A stretch of DNA of 64,000 nt. It comes from Cherax quadricarinatus (taxonomy: Eukaryota > Arthropoda > Malacostraca > Decapoda > Parastacidae). Shown here piece by piece: positions 28,791 to 40,900 of this stretch; position 1 is the stretch's first letter; each line of letters starts with the position of its first letter. The translations under genes were made by a program, and so were the position numbers. The DNA lies in the NCBI RefSeq assembly GCF_038502225.1, contig NC_091293.1, positions 11,646,205-11,710,204 of the forward strand, written 5' to 3'. The notes beneath the pieces were generated by a model that was not told where the DNA came from, did not search any database, and was given only the letters and a program-made list of their open reading frames with translations.

Positions 28791-29884
28791 GTATTGTAAT
28801 GTACTCTTATTTTCATTTTATCCGCGACTGGTAAAGTAGATAAACCTGACATAAACAGTTATAATTACGAGTGTTAAGAGGTATTTTACTTCTACTGGAC
28901 AAACCTCAGAATGGCCGCCTTGTTCAGTCAATCAATGACTGAATATTAAAATGGAATTCATGTGAAATATATCTGGAATTACCAAAAACACAAACCAATA
29001 ATTTTATTAAGTTTATCCAACTGACCGGTGACAATAACATGTATACACGCTCTTCTTAGTTTATATTTAAACAAATGACTGACCACAGTTACATTAATAG
29101 TCTGTCTTGCGTGACTACGCAAAAGCCTTATTCAGCTGCGTCATGCCTGCCCTTATTACTCTCTCTAATTAAGGGTCGTTAGTAAATGAGGCCAGAAGGA
29201 TATCAAAGTTTTTTATTACGTCTTTATGTGACTTAATAAGTAAGGTACTGTGGAAGGTCAGAAGAATGTTTTAAATGAAAGGCTTATATGTGCATAATAC
29301 CAAACGTCATGTCTACTTCAGAGGGGAAACGAAAAGACCGGAGGTTCAGTGGAAGGTAAAATTTAGTCTGCGTTCTTGTATCTCCTGCTGGAGGTGCAAG
29401 AAGAGCGGCTCTGCCTCGTCTGAACACCGGAGACGAAGAACTGAAGAGTCCAGATGCAGCGCCGTGACTCAACAGGTGAATATTCGTGTCCCTTGTGTCT
29501 CTGTTATGACAACATTCCTACTGGGCGATCTCGTAGACATACTAGAAGACCTAGGAGGCCTGATATACCTATTAAGAGATATGGAAACCTCCTGAGTTAT
29601 CTTCTAGGAGATTACATTTGAGGCTTTGACTCCTTCGGATGGATACATGTAATAGTCCAAGGTAATTCTCGGTAAAACTGGTTCCTGTGTTTCAACTGGG
29701 GCAGCTCCGAGGAACAGTGATGTTAGTCGTGCGAAAGAACCTGGAGAAAACTATCAGACGGCCTTACAGTATATAGAAATTATATCTTTGGAAGGACAAA
29801 ACTATTGTTTACATTTCTGAACTACTGTCAAGGTACATGAGTTTAGGAAAGTAAACCAGAAGGCTCTCCTTTCAACCTCCATGG
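28791..29884. other. No recognised feature
   Basis: AT-richer low-copy sequence. The longest frame (106 codons, 29275-29595, plus) shows no domain, and neither strand shows repeats. Confidence 0.55.
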
Positions 29885-29885
29885 A

Positions 29886-29959
<74 letters not shown>
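29885..29959. repeat. (GA)n microsatellite
   Basis: Nearly perfect GA tract after CATGGAGAGGG. Confidence 0.97.
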
Positions 29960-29961
<2 letters not shown>

Positions 29962-30343
29962 TTTCTAGATTGTGTCAAGTTATTTATAGTTAAATAAGTG
30001 TTGAGTCTTGACCGGCAGAGGAGAGTTGGTGCCTCATCATAGATGATCCACGCTCTGATGGACGTATATGAGATGCTTCCTCTCTCCTAACTGTGTATCC
30101 AAGTCCTCACCACTTACTCTCACCCCTCTCCTCTCCCACTCAACTTCCCTTTCACCCCACCTCATCACTCCTCCTCCCCCTCCTCACTTCCTTCTCTCCC
30201 CTTCCCATCTCCCCTTACATATTTCACACATCATGGAGTAGGTCATGGTCAAGCACTACACTTTTGCACTTAAACATAACGAACACCACGACAATTATCA
30301 TTAACTGTGATAACCTCTGAACGAAGTTTGGGACTAGAGTTGT
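29960..30343. other. No recognised feature
   Basis: Unique sequence with a CT-rich stretch (about 30110-30220). No coding or RNA signal recognised. Confidence 0.5.
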
Positions 30344-30570
30344 CCATTCACGTGAATGATGAATCAGTGTAGTGTGTATACTGACTCATACAGATGAGTA
30401 AAACAACAATGTAGTGTGAATTCTAACCCATTCATGTGAATGATGAAATATTTCAGTGTACATAATGGCCCATTCACTAGAATGAAAACCACTGTAGTGA
30501 ATATCCTCAGCCATTCACGTGAGGAACCAGTGAAGTGTGAATGCTGACCTTCACATCAATTAAGAACTAC
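30344..30570. repeat. Diverged 42-bp tandem repeat
   Basis: The motif CCATTCAYGTGA recurs at 30344, 30428, 30470 and 30511, that is at 84, 42 and 41 bases, with CAGTGTAGTGTG-type sequence between. This is an old, decayed tandem of about five 42-bp units, one of which has lost the motif. 30571-30782 is unrecognised. Confidence 0.6.
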
Positions 30571-30782
30571 TGGAGCGAGTATAGTGAACAGTTTCTCTCA
30601 ATGAACACTCTGTTTCCTGACATTTATTTCTAAATCAACTCGAGTTACAGCATCTTGGGAAAATTTTCGAGTGAGAGGAATATGTTACTCCAAATTACTG
30701 CCACTAGAGACACAGAACCCCGAGAGTAATGTCTGTGTTCCACTTGGCATCATTATGGAACCGGTCTCGTTGAAATTCACAT

Positions 30783-31172
30783 ACACACACCCAGGTTCAC
30801 TTACACCCACCCAGGTTCACTTACACCCTCCCAGGTTCACTTAGACCCTCCCAGTTTCACTTACACCCTCCCAGGTTCACTTACACCCTCCCAGTTTCAC
30901 TTACACCCTCCCAGGTTCACTTACACCCTCCCAGATTCACTTACACCCTCCCAGGTTCACTTACACCCTCCCAGTTTCACTTACACCCTCCCAGATTCAC
31001 TTACACCCTCCCAGATTCACTTACACCCTCCCAGGTTCACTTACACCCTCCCAGTTTCACTTACACCCTCCCAGTTTCACTTACACCCTCCCAGGTTCAC
31101 TTACACCGTCCCAGATTCACTTACACCCTCCCAGGTTCACTTACACCCTCCCAGGTTCACTTACACCCTCCC
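30783..31172. repeat. 20-bp minisatellite
   Basis: About 19 copies of TTCACTTACACCCTCCCAGG, with the last bases alternating between AGG, AGT and AGA. Confidence 0.96.
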
Positions 31173-31312
31173 AGATACAAACAAGACTTATTAGGGTCAC
31201 CATACGCAGGTAGCGAAAACACTGTTAGGGTCACCATATCCAGGTACCCAGAAACCTTATTAGGGTTACCATACCCAGGTACCCACAACCTTATTAGGGC
31301 CACCATACCCAA
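31173..31312. repeat. About 36-bp imperfect tandem repeat, four units
   Basis: Four diverged copies built on TTAGGGTCACCATA followed by CCAGGTACCCA. The TTAGGG core resembles some telomere repeats, but the unit is not a telomeric array (arthropods use TTAGG). Confidence 0.75.
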
Positions 31313-31338
31313 GATAAATAAATAACAAAAAGGCACAA

Positions 31339-31514
31339 TACCGTGACTGGAACAATACACAAATAACCCGCACATAAAAGACAGAAGCTTACGACGACGT
31401 TTCGGTCCGACTTGGACCATTGACAAAGTCACAGTGTGACTTTGTCAATGGTCCAAGTCGGACCGAAACGTCGTCGTAATCTTCTCTCTTTTATGTGCGG
31501 GTTATTTGTGCATT
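31339..31514. mobile_element. Fold-back element: near-perfect inverted repeat with hammerhead-like arms
   Basis: Left arm (about 31358-31433) and right arm (about 31435-31511) are reverse complements with essentially no spacer. The centre is AAAGTCACAGTGTGACTTT. Each arm contains AAGTCGGACCGAAACGTC and ends in CACAAATAACCCGCAC or its complement. Outside the left arm is ACCGTGACTGGAACAATAC, which recurs at 48271-48324. The arm also matches 425-499. It could be two terminal repeats of a PLE family joined tail to tail with the body lost. A snap-back copy is the alternative. Confidence 0.7.
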
Positions 31515-31621
31515 ATACCCAAGATGCTGTTACTTCGACGTGTGACTCTGTCGCACCGTAGCCGGTCACTTGCTTGGATTTATTTAGCACAACACAAATT
31601 TGTTGAATGCATTTTATTCTG

Positions 31622-31995
31622 GAGGGGGGGGAGGAGGGAGGGGGAGGAGGGAGGGGGAGGAGGGAGGGGGGAGGAGGGAGGGGAGAGGAGGGAGGGGGGA
31701 GGAGGGAGGGGAGAGGAGGGAGGGGGGAGGAGGGAGGGGGGAGGAGGGAGGGGGGAGGAGGGAGGGGGGAGGAGGGAGGGGGGGAGGGGGGAGGAGGGAG
31801 GGGGGAGGAGGGAGGGGGAGGAGGGAGGGGGAGGAGGGAGGGGGGAGGAGGGAGGGGGGAGGAGGGAGGGGGAGGAGGGAGGGGGGAGGAGGGAGGGGGG
31901 AGGAGGGAGGGGGGAGGAGGGAGGGGGAGGAGGGAGGGGGGAGGAGGGAGGGGGGAGGAGGGAGAGGGAGGAGGGAGGGGGAGGAGGGAGGGGGA
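31622..31995 (+). repeat. Polypurine minisatellite (GGGAGGAGGGAGGG type)
   Basis: About 375 bases made only of G and A, in units of 12 to 14 bases (GGAGGAGGGAGGGG with one G more or less). Strong G-quadruplex and triplex potential is expected from composition. Confidence 0.95.
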
Positions 31996-32147
31996 GCCAG
32001 GAAGCTCCTGATACCAGTGTTACTGTTTTTATATTCAGAATTTAGCGGTCAAGATGATTTTCCACAATTGTTCTGCGTTTTTTCAGATGTCACTGATCCC
32101 GTGCTGATACATCGACGCATCTTACGAATAAGTGTCGGTATGTCGAG

Positions 32148-33488
32148 GGGAAGCCTGTGCTATGTGGGGAGGGAAGCCTGTGCTGTGTGGGGAGGGAAGC
32201 CTGTGCTATGTGGGGAGAGAAGCCTGTGCTGTGTGGGGAGGGAAGCCTGTGTTATGTGGGGAGGGAAGCCTGTGCTATGTGGGGAGGGAAGCCTGTGCTG
32301 TGTGGGGAGGGAAGCCTGTGCTGTGTGGGGAGGGAAGCCTGTGCTGTGTGGGGAGGGAAGCCTGTGCTATGTGGGGAGGGAAGCCTGTGCTGTGTGGGGA
32401 GGGAAGCCTGTGCTATGTGGGGAGGGAAGCCTGTGCTATGTGGGGAGGGAAGCCTGTGCTGTGTGGGGAGGGAAGCCTGTGCTATATGGGGAGGGAAGCC
32501 TGTGCTATGTGGGGAGGGAAGCCTGTGCTGTGTGGGGAGGGAAGCCTGTGCTATGTGGGGAGGGAAGCCTGTGCTGTGTGGGGAGGGAAGCCTGTGCTGT
32601 GTGGGGAGGGAAGCCTGTGCTGTGTGGGGAGAGAAGCCTCTGCTCTGTGGGGAGGGAAGCCTGATCTATGTGGAAAGGGAAGCCTGTGCTGTGTGGGGAG
32701 GGAAGCCTGTGTTATGTGGGGAGGGAAGCCTGTGCTATGTGGGGAGGGAAGCCTGTGCTGTGTGGGGAGGGAAGCCTGTGCTGTGTGGGGAGGGAAGCCT
32801 GTGCTGTGTGGGGAGGGAAGCCTGTGCTATGTGGGGAGGGAAGCCTGTGCTATGTGGGGAGGGAAGCCTGTGCTGTGTGGGGAGGGAAGCCTGTGCTATA
32901 TGGGGAGGGAAGCCTGTGCTATGTGGGGAGGGAAGCCTGTGCTGTGTGGGGAGGGAAGCCTGTGCTATGTGGGGAGGGAAGCCTGTGCTGTGTGGGGAGG
33001 GAAGCCTGTGCTGTGTGGGGAGGGAAGCCTGTGCTGTGTGGGGAGAGAAGCCTCTGCTATGTGGGGAGGGAAGCCTGATCTATGTGGGAAGGGAAGCCTG
33101 TGCTGTGTGGGGAGGGAAGCCTGTGCTATGTGGGGAGGGAAGCCTGTGCTATGTGGGGAGGAAAGCCTGTGCTATGTGGGGAGGGAAGCCTGTGCTGTGT
33201 GGGGAGGGAAGCCTGTGCTACGTGGGGAGGGAAGCCTGTGCTATATGGGGAGGGAAGCCTGTGCTGTGTGGGGAGGGAAGCCTGTGCTACGTGGGGAGGG
33301 AAGCCTGTGCTATGTGGGGAGGGAAGCCTGTGCTATGTGGGGAGGGAAGCCTGTGCTGTGTGGGGAGGGAAGCCTGTGCTATATGGGGAGGGAAGCCTGC
33401 ACTATGTGGGGAGGGAAGTCTGTGCTGTGTGGGGAGGGAAGCCTGCGCTATGTGGGGAGGGAAGCCTGTGCTATGTGGGGAGGGAGGC
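32148..33488. repeat. 23-bp minisatellite with 414-bp higher-order repeat
   Basis: About 58 units, each AAGCCTGTGCTATGTGGGG followed by AGGG, with TAT/TGT alternation. A variant cluster (GAGAAGCCTCTGCT then GAAGCCTGATCTATGTGG) occurs at 32631 and 33045, exactly 18 units apart. Gly/Cys/Trp-rich frames in all three phases are by-products. Confidence 0.95.
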
Positions 33489-33866
33489 CTAGACTGTGTA
33501 CAGAGGGAAGCTTAGACCGTGTCAGGACGGAAGCCTAGCCTGTGTCAGAGGGAAGTCTAGACTGTCAGAAGGGAAGCCTAGACTGTCAGGAGGGAAGCCT
33601 AACCTGTGTCAGAAGGGAAGCCTAGACTGTCAATAGGGAAGCCTAGCCTGCGTCAGGAGGGAAGCCTAGCCTGTCAGGAGGAAAGCCTAGCCTGTGTCGG
33701 GAGGGAAGCCTAGACTGTCAGGAGGGAAGCCTAGCCTGCGTCAGGAGGGAAGCTTAGCCTGTCAGGAGGGAAGCCTAGCCTGTGTCGGGAGGGAAGTCTA
33801 GACTGTCAGAAGGGAAGCCTAGACTGTCAGGAGGGAAGCCTAGACTGTGTCAGGAGGGAAGCCTGT
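33489..33866. repeat. Diverged 21-23-bp repeats related to the preceding array
   Basis: Units GGAGGGAAGCCTAGACTGTCA with length variants (inserted GTG, GCG or AGAA). They share GGGAAGCCT with the 23-bp array at 32148-33488 and look like its older flank. Confidence 0.85.
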
Positions 33867-33870
33867 GGCA

Positions 33871-33972
33871 CTCTTCCTTCCCACCTGGCACCCTTCCTTC
33901 CCACCTGGCACCCTTCCTTCCCACCTGGCACCCTTCCTTCCCACCTGGCACCCTTCCTTCCCACCTGGCACT
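33871..33972. repeat. 20-bp minisatellite, five units
   Basis: Five copies of CTTCCCACCTGGCACCCTTC, almost identical. Confidence 0.95.
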
Positions 33973-34078
33973 CCTCCCCTTTTTCCTTGGCTCCTCCCCT
34001 CACTTCACCTCACTTACTTAAATGGTCAGGCAGATAAGTAAGGGGCACACCCCATACTTCTGGACATGTCTCCTTATT

Positions 34079-34186
<108 letters not shown>

Positions 34187-34274
34187 TAAAATCAGGCGAA
34201 CTTACATCTGAACTTACAGAACAAAAGCGAAGACAAATCGCTCAGTCGCTACAAGGAAACAATGGTGACAACAG

Positions 34275-34356
34275 CTGGAGCCGCCAGCAGCAGCAACAGC
34301 CGCCAGCAGCAGCAACAGCCGCCAGCAGCAGCAGCCGCCGCCGCCGACGCCGCCGC
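34275..34356. repeat. CAG/CCG triplet-rich segment
   Basis: AGCCGCCAGCAGCAGCAAC is repeated three times, then (CCG)n. Short Gln/Ala- or Ser-rich frames exist, but no larger coding context was found. Confidence 0.8.
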
Positions 34357-34921
34357 CTATGACACAACGAACCACAACAGTGTCCAGACAGAGGTTTTTA
34401 TAAGCCCACTTGCTTCACAGTGGCTGAGTGGCGTCTTGTACACATGATGGCTCCCTGGGCCTGAAGAGTCAAAACAAGCAAAGACTACTTGCTGGACACA
34501 GGAAGCAAACAGCATCTTGGTACAAGAAGAATTTTCAGCAACTTCGAATGCTAAATTTACACGCTTCTCGCATGAACCTGTTTCCACTGGTGGGCCCCTC
34601 TCACCTGTGACGCCCCCTCCAGCTGCTACACTTTTCCCCCTCTCCCCATGCCTTTGCTTTTAACATGTGGGACTGACCACCTCCTGACAAGGCTGAGGGG
34701 TTTGATCAAGTCAAGTTTACTTCTGATACCGTCTCCAGTGTTATAATCGCCTGCTCTGTGAAATATAGAGTCTGCTATCTAAATTATTCAGTCTGCTCTC
34801 TAAATTATACACTCTGGTACCTAACATATACAGTTCTCCACAATAAATAATCCAGATCTGCTTTCTAAACTGCAAAATCTGCTCTCTGAATTATACCATT
34901 TGCTCTCTAAATCATAAATCG
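34357..34921. other. Unrecognised sequence with weak internal repeats
   Basis: From about 34735 to 34920, CTGCTCTCTAAATTAT-like phrases recur loosely (34790, 34875, 34900), a decayed tandem next to satellite B. No gene seen. Confidence 0.5.
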
Positions 34922-37900
34922 AACTATGGGGTCTGTGCCCTCAAGGTTCAGACTATGGGGTCTGTGCCCTAAAGGTTCAGACTATGGGGTCTGTGCCCTG
35001 AAGGTTCAGACTATGGGGTCTGTGCCCTGAAGGATCAGACTATGGGGTCTGTGCCTTGAAGGTTCAGACTATGGGGTCTGTGCCCTGAAGGTTCAGACTA
35101 TGGGGTCTGTGCCTTGAAGGTTCAGACTATGGGGTCTGTGCCCTGAAGGTTCAGACTATGGGGTCTGAGCCTTGAAGGTTCAGACTATGGGGTCTGTGAC
35201 TTGAAGGTTCAGACTATGGGGTATGTGACCTGAAGGTTCAGACTATGGGGTCTGTGCCTTGAAGGTTCAGACTATGGGATCTGTGCCCTGAAGGTTTAGA
35301 TTATGGGGTCTGTGCCTTGAAGGTTCAGACTATGGGGTCTATGCCTTGAAGGTTCAGACTATGGGGTCTGTGCCTTGAAGGTTCAGACTATGGGGTCTAT
35401 GCCTTGAAGGTTCAGACTATGGGGTCTGTGCCCTGAAGGTTCAGACTATGGGGTCTGTGCCTTGAAGGTTCAGACTATGGGGTCTGTGCCTTGAAGGTTC
35501 AGACTATGGGGTCTGTGCCCTGAAGGTTTAGATTATGGGGTCTGTGCCTTGAAGGTTCAGACTATGGGGTCTGTGCCTTGAAGGTTTAGACTATGGGGTC
35601 TGTGCCCTGAAGGTTCAGACTATGGGGTCTGTGCCTTGAAGGTTCAGACTATGGTGTCTGTGCCCTGAAGGTTCAGACTACGGGGTCTGTGCCTTGAAGG
35701 TTCAGACTATGGGGTCTGTGCCTTGAAGGTTCAGACTATGGGGTCTGTGCCCTGAAGGTTCAGACTATGGGGTCTGTGCCTTGAAGGTTCAGACTATGGG
35801 GTCTGTGACCTGAAGGTTCAGACTATGGGGTCTGTGCCTTGAAGGTTCAGACTATGGGGTCTGTGCCTTGAAGGTTCAGACTATGGGGTCTGTGCCCTGA
35901 AGGTTCAGACTATGGGGTCTGTGCCTTGAAGGTTCAGACTATGGGGTCTGTGCCCTGAAGGTTCAGACTATGGGGTCTGTGCCTTGAAGGTTCAGACTAT
36001 AGGGTCAGTGCCTTGAAGGTTCAGACTATGGGGTCTGTGCCCTGAAGGTTCAGACTATGGGGTCTGTGCCATGAAGCTTCAGACTATGGGGTCTGTGCCC
36101 TGAAGGTTCAGACTATGGGGTCTGTGCCTTGAAGGTTCAGACTATGGGGTCTGTGCCCTAAAGGTTCAGACTATGGGGTGTGTGCCCTGAAGGTTTTGAT
36201 TATGGGGTCTGTGCCCTGAAGGTTCAGACTATGGGGCCTGTGCCTTGAAGGTTCAGACTAGGGGGTCTGTGCCTTGAAGGTTCAGACTATGCGGTCTGTG
36301 CCCTGAAAGTTAAGACTATAGGGTCAGTGCCCTGAAGGTTCAGACTATAGGGTCTGTGCCCTGAAGATTCAGATTATGGGATACGTGCCCTGAATGTTCA
36401 GACTATGGGGTCTGTGCCCTGAAAGTTCAGACTGTGGGGTCTGTGCCTTGAAGGTTCAGACTATGGGGTCTGAGCCTTGAAGGTTCAGATTACGGGGTCT
36501 GTGCCTTGAAGGTTCAGACTATGGGGTCTGTGCCTTGAAGGTTCAGACTATGGGGTCTGTGCCCTGAAGGTTCAGACTATGGGGTCTGTGCCTTGAAGGT
36601 TCAGACTATGGGGTCTGTGCCCTGAAGGTTCAGACTATGGGGTCTGTGCCTTGAAGGTTCAGACTATGGGGTCTGTGCCTTGAAGGTTCAGACTATGGGG
36701 TCTGTGCCCTGAAGGTTCAGACTATGGGGTCTGTGCCTTGAAGGTTCAGACTATGGGGTCTGTGCCTTGAAGGTTCAGACTATGGGGTCTGTGCCCTGAA
36801 GGTTCAGACTATGGGGTCTGTGCCTTGAAAGTTCAGACTATGGGGTCTGTGCCCTGAAGGTTCGGACTATGGGGTCTGTGCCTTGAAGGTTCAGACTATG
36901 GGGTCTGTGCCTTGAAGGTTCAGACTATGGGGTCTGTGCCCTGAAGGTTCAGACTATGGGGTCTGTGCCATGAAGCTTCAGACTATGGGGTCTCTGCCCT
37001 GAAGGTTCAGACTATGGGGTCTGTGCCTTGAAGGTTCAGACTATGGGGTCTGTGCCCTAAAGGTTCAGACTATGGGGTGTGTGCCCTGAAGGTTTTGATT
37101 ATGGGGTCTGTGCCCTGAAGGTTCAGACTATGGGATCTGTGCCTTGAAGGTTCAGACTATGGGGTCTGTGCCTTGAAGGTTCAGACTATGGGGTCTGTGC
37201 CTTGAAGGTTCAGACTATGGGGTCTGTGCCCTGAAGGTTCAGACTATGGGGTCTGTGCCTTGAAGGTTCAGACTATGCGGTCTGTGCCTTGAAGGTTCAG
37301 ACTATGGGGTCTGTGCCCTGAAGGTTCAGACTATGGGGTCTGTGCCTTGAAAGTTCAGACTATGGGGTCTGTGCCCTGAAGGTTCGGACTATGGGGTCTG
37401 TGCCTTGAAGGTTCAGACTATGGGGTCTGTGCCTTGAAGGTTCAGACTATGGGGTCTGTGCCCTGAAGGTTCAGACTATGGGGTCTGTGCCATGAAGCTT
37501 CAGACTATGGGGTCTCTGCCCTGAAGGTTCAGACTATGGGGTCTGTGCCTTGAAGGTTCAGACTATGGGGTCTGTGCCCTAAAGGTTCAGACTATGGGGT
37601 GTGTGCCCTGAAGGTTTTGATTATGGGGTCTGTGCCCTGAAGGTTCAGACTATGGGATCTGTGCCTTGAAGGTTCAGACTATGGGGTCTGTGCCTTGAAG
37701 GTTCAGACTATGGGGTCTGAGCCTTGAAGGTTCAGACTATGGGGTCTGTGCCCTGAAGGTTTAGATTATGGGGTCTGTGCCTTGAAGGTTCAGACTATGG
37801 GGTCTGTGCCCTGAAGGTTCAGACTACGGGGTCTGTGCCTTGAAGGTTCAGACTATGGGGTCTCTGCCCTGAAGGTTCAGACTATGGGGTCTGTGCCTTG

Positions 37901-40900
37901 AAGGTTCAGACTATGGGGTCTGTGCCCTAAAGGTTCGGACTATGGGGTCTGTGCCCTGAAGGTTTAGATTATGGGGTCTGTGCCCTGAAGGTTCAGACTA
38001 TGGGGTCTGTGCCCTGAAGGTTCAGACTATGGGGTCTGTGCCTTGAAGGTTCAGACTATGGGGTCTGTGCATTGAAGGTTCAGACTATGGAGTCTGTGCC
38101 CTGAAGGTTCAGACTATGGGGTCTGTGCCTTGAAGGTTCAGACTATGGGGTCTGTGTCCTGAAGGTTCAGACTATGGGGTCTGTGCCTTGAAGGTTCAGA
38201 CTATGGGGTCTGTGCCCTGAAGGTTCAGACTATGGGGTCTGTGCCTTGAAGGTTCAGACTATGGGGTCTGTGCCCTGAAGGTTCAGACTATGGGGTCTGT
38301 GCCTTGAAGGTTCAGACTATGGGATACGTGCCCTGAATGTTCAGACTATGGGGTCTGTGCCCTGAAGGTTCAGACTATGGGGTCTGTGCCTTGAAGGTTC
38401 AGACTATGGGGTCTGTGCCCTGAAGGTTCAGACTATGGGGTCTGTGCCATGAAGCTTCAGACTATGGGGTCTCTGCCCTGAAGGTTCAGACTATGGGGTC
38501 TGTGCCTTGAAGGTTCAGACTATGGGGTCTGTGCCCTAAATGTTCAGACTATGGGGTGTGTGCCCTGAAGGTTTTGATTATGGGGTCTGTGCCCTGAAGG
38601 TTCAGACTATGGGATCTGTGCCTTGAAGGTTCAGACTATGGGGTCTGTGCCTTGAAGGTTCAGACTATGGGGTCTGTGCCTTGAAGGTTCAGACTATGGG
38701 GTCTGTGCCCTGAAGGTTCAGACTATGGGGTCTGTGCCTTGAAGGTTCAGACTATGCGGTCTGTGCCTTGAAGGTTCAGACTATGGGGTCTGTGCCCTGA
38801 AGGTTCAGACTATGGGGTCTGTGCCTTGAAAGTTCAGACTATGGGGTCTGTGCCCTGAAGGTTCGGACTATGGGGTCTGTGCCTTGAAGGTTCAGACTAT
38901 GGGGTCTGTGCCTTGAAGGTTCAGACTATGGGGTCTGTGCCCTGAAGGTTCAGACTATGGGGTCTGTGCCATGAAGCTTCAGACTATGGGGTCTCTGCCC
39001 TGAAGGTTCAGACTATGGGGTCTGTGCCTTGAAGGTTCAGACTATGGGGTCTGTGCCCTAAAGGTTCAGACTATGGGGTGTGTGCCCTGAAGGTTTTGAT
39101 TATGGGGTCTGTGCCCTGAAGGTTCAGACTATGGGATCTGTGCCTTGAAGGTTCAGACTATGGGGTCTGTGCCTTGAAGGTTCAGACTATGGGGTCTGAG
39201 CCTTGAAGGTTCAGACTATGGGGTCTGTGCCCTGAAGGTTTAGATTATGGGGTCTGTGCCTTGAAGGTTCAGACTATGGGGTCTGTGCCCTGAAGGTTCA
39301 GACTACGGGGTCTGTGCCTTGAAGGTTCAGACTATGGGGTCTCTGCCCTGAAGGTTCAGACTATGGGGTCTGTGCCTTGAAGGTTCAGACTATGGGGTCT
39401 GTGCCCTAAAGGTTCGGACTATGGGGTCTGTGCCCTGAAGGTTTAGATTATGGGGTCTGTGCCCTGAAGGTTCAGACTATGGGGTCTGTGCCCTGAAGGT
39501 TCAGACTATGGGGTCTGTGCCTTGAAGGTTCAGACTATGGGGTCTGTGCATTGAAGGTTCAGACTATGGAGTCTGTGCCCTGAAGGTTCAGACTATGGGG
39601 TCTGTGCCTTGAAGGTTCAGACTATGGGGTCTGTGTCCTGAAGGTTCAGACTATGGGGTCTGTGCCTTGAAGGTTCAGACTATGGGGTCTGTGCCCTGAA
39701 GGTTCAGACTATGGGGTCTGTGCCTTGAAGGTTCAGACTATGGGGTCCGTGCCCTGAAGGTTCAGACTATGGGGTCTGTGCCTTGAAGGTTCAGACTATG
39801 GGATACGTGCCCTGAATGTTCAGACTATGGGGTCTGTGCCCTGAAGGTTCAGACTATGGGGTCTGTGCCTTGAAGGGTCAGACTATGGGATACGTGCCCT
39901 GAATGTTCAGACTATGGGGTCTGTGCCCTGAAGGTTCAGACTGTGGGGTCTGTGCACTGAAGGTTCAGACTATGGGATCTGTGCCCTGAAGATTCAGACT
40001 ATGGGGTCTGTGACCTGAAGGTTCAGACTATGGGATCTGTGCCCTGAAGGCTCAGACTATGGGATACGTGCCCTGAATGTTCAGACTATGGGGTCTGTGC
40101 CCTGAAAGTTCAGACTATAGGGTCTGTGCCCTGAAGGTTCAGACTATAGGGTCTGTGCCCTGAAGATTCAGACTATGGGATACGTGCCCTGAATGTTCAG
40201 ACTATGGGGTCTGTGCCCTGAAAGTTCAGACTGTGGGGTCTGTGCACTGAAGGTTCAGACTATGTGATCTGTGCCCTGAAGATTCAGACTATGGTGTCTG
40301 TGACCTGAAGGTTCAGACTATGGGATCTGTGCCCTGAAGGCTCAGACTATGGGGTCTGTGCCCTGAAGGTTCAGACTATGGGGACTGTGCCCTGAAGGTT
40401 CAGACTATGGGATCTGTGAACTGAAGGTCCAGACTATGGGGTCTGTGCCCTGAAGGTTCAGACTATTGGGTCTGTGCACTGAAGGTTCAGACTATGGGAT
40501 CTGTGCCCTGAAGACTCAGACTATGGGGTCTGTGACCTGAAGGTTAAGACTATGGGATCTGTGCCCTGAAGGCTCAGACTATGGGGTCTGTGCCCTGAAG
40601 GTTCAGACTATGGGGTCTGTGCCCTGAAGGTTCAGACTATGGGATCTGTGAACTGAAGGTCCAGACTATGGGGTCTGTGCCCTGAAGGTTCAGACTATGG
40701 GGTCTGTGCCCTGAAGGTTCAGACTATGGGATCTGTGCCCTGAAGACTCAGACTATGGGGTCTGTGACCTGAAGGTTCAGACTATGGGATCTGTGCCCTG
40801 AAGGCGCAGACTATGGGGTCTGTGCCCTCAAGGTTCAGACTATGGGGTCTGTGCCCTGAAGGTTCAGACTATGGGATCTGTGCCCTGAAGACTCAGACTA

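Noticed and set aside
29275..29595. Possible small host gene (106 codons)
   Set aside because: No recognisable domain, no conserved context and no splice evidence.
31173..31312. Vertebrate-type TTAGGG telomere relic
   Set aside because: Only one TTAGGG per 36-bp unit, with four diverged units.
34262..34447. Gln/Ala-rich coding exon in the CAG/CCG segment
   Set aside because: Short, bounded by simple repeats, and no adjoining coding sequence in any frame.
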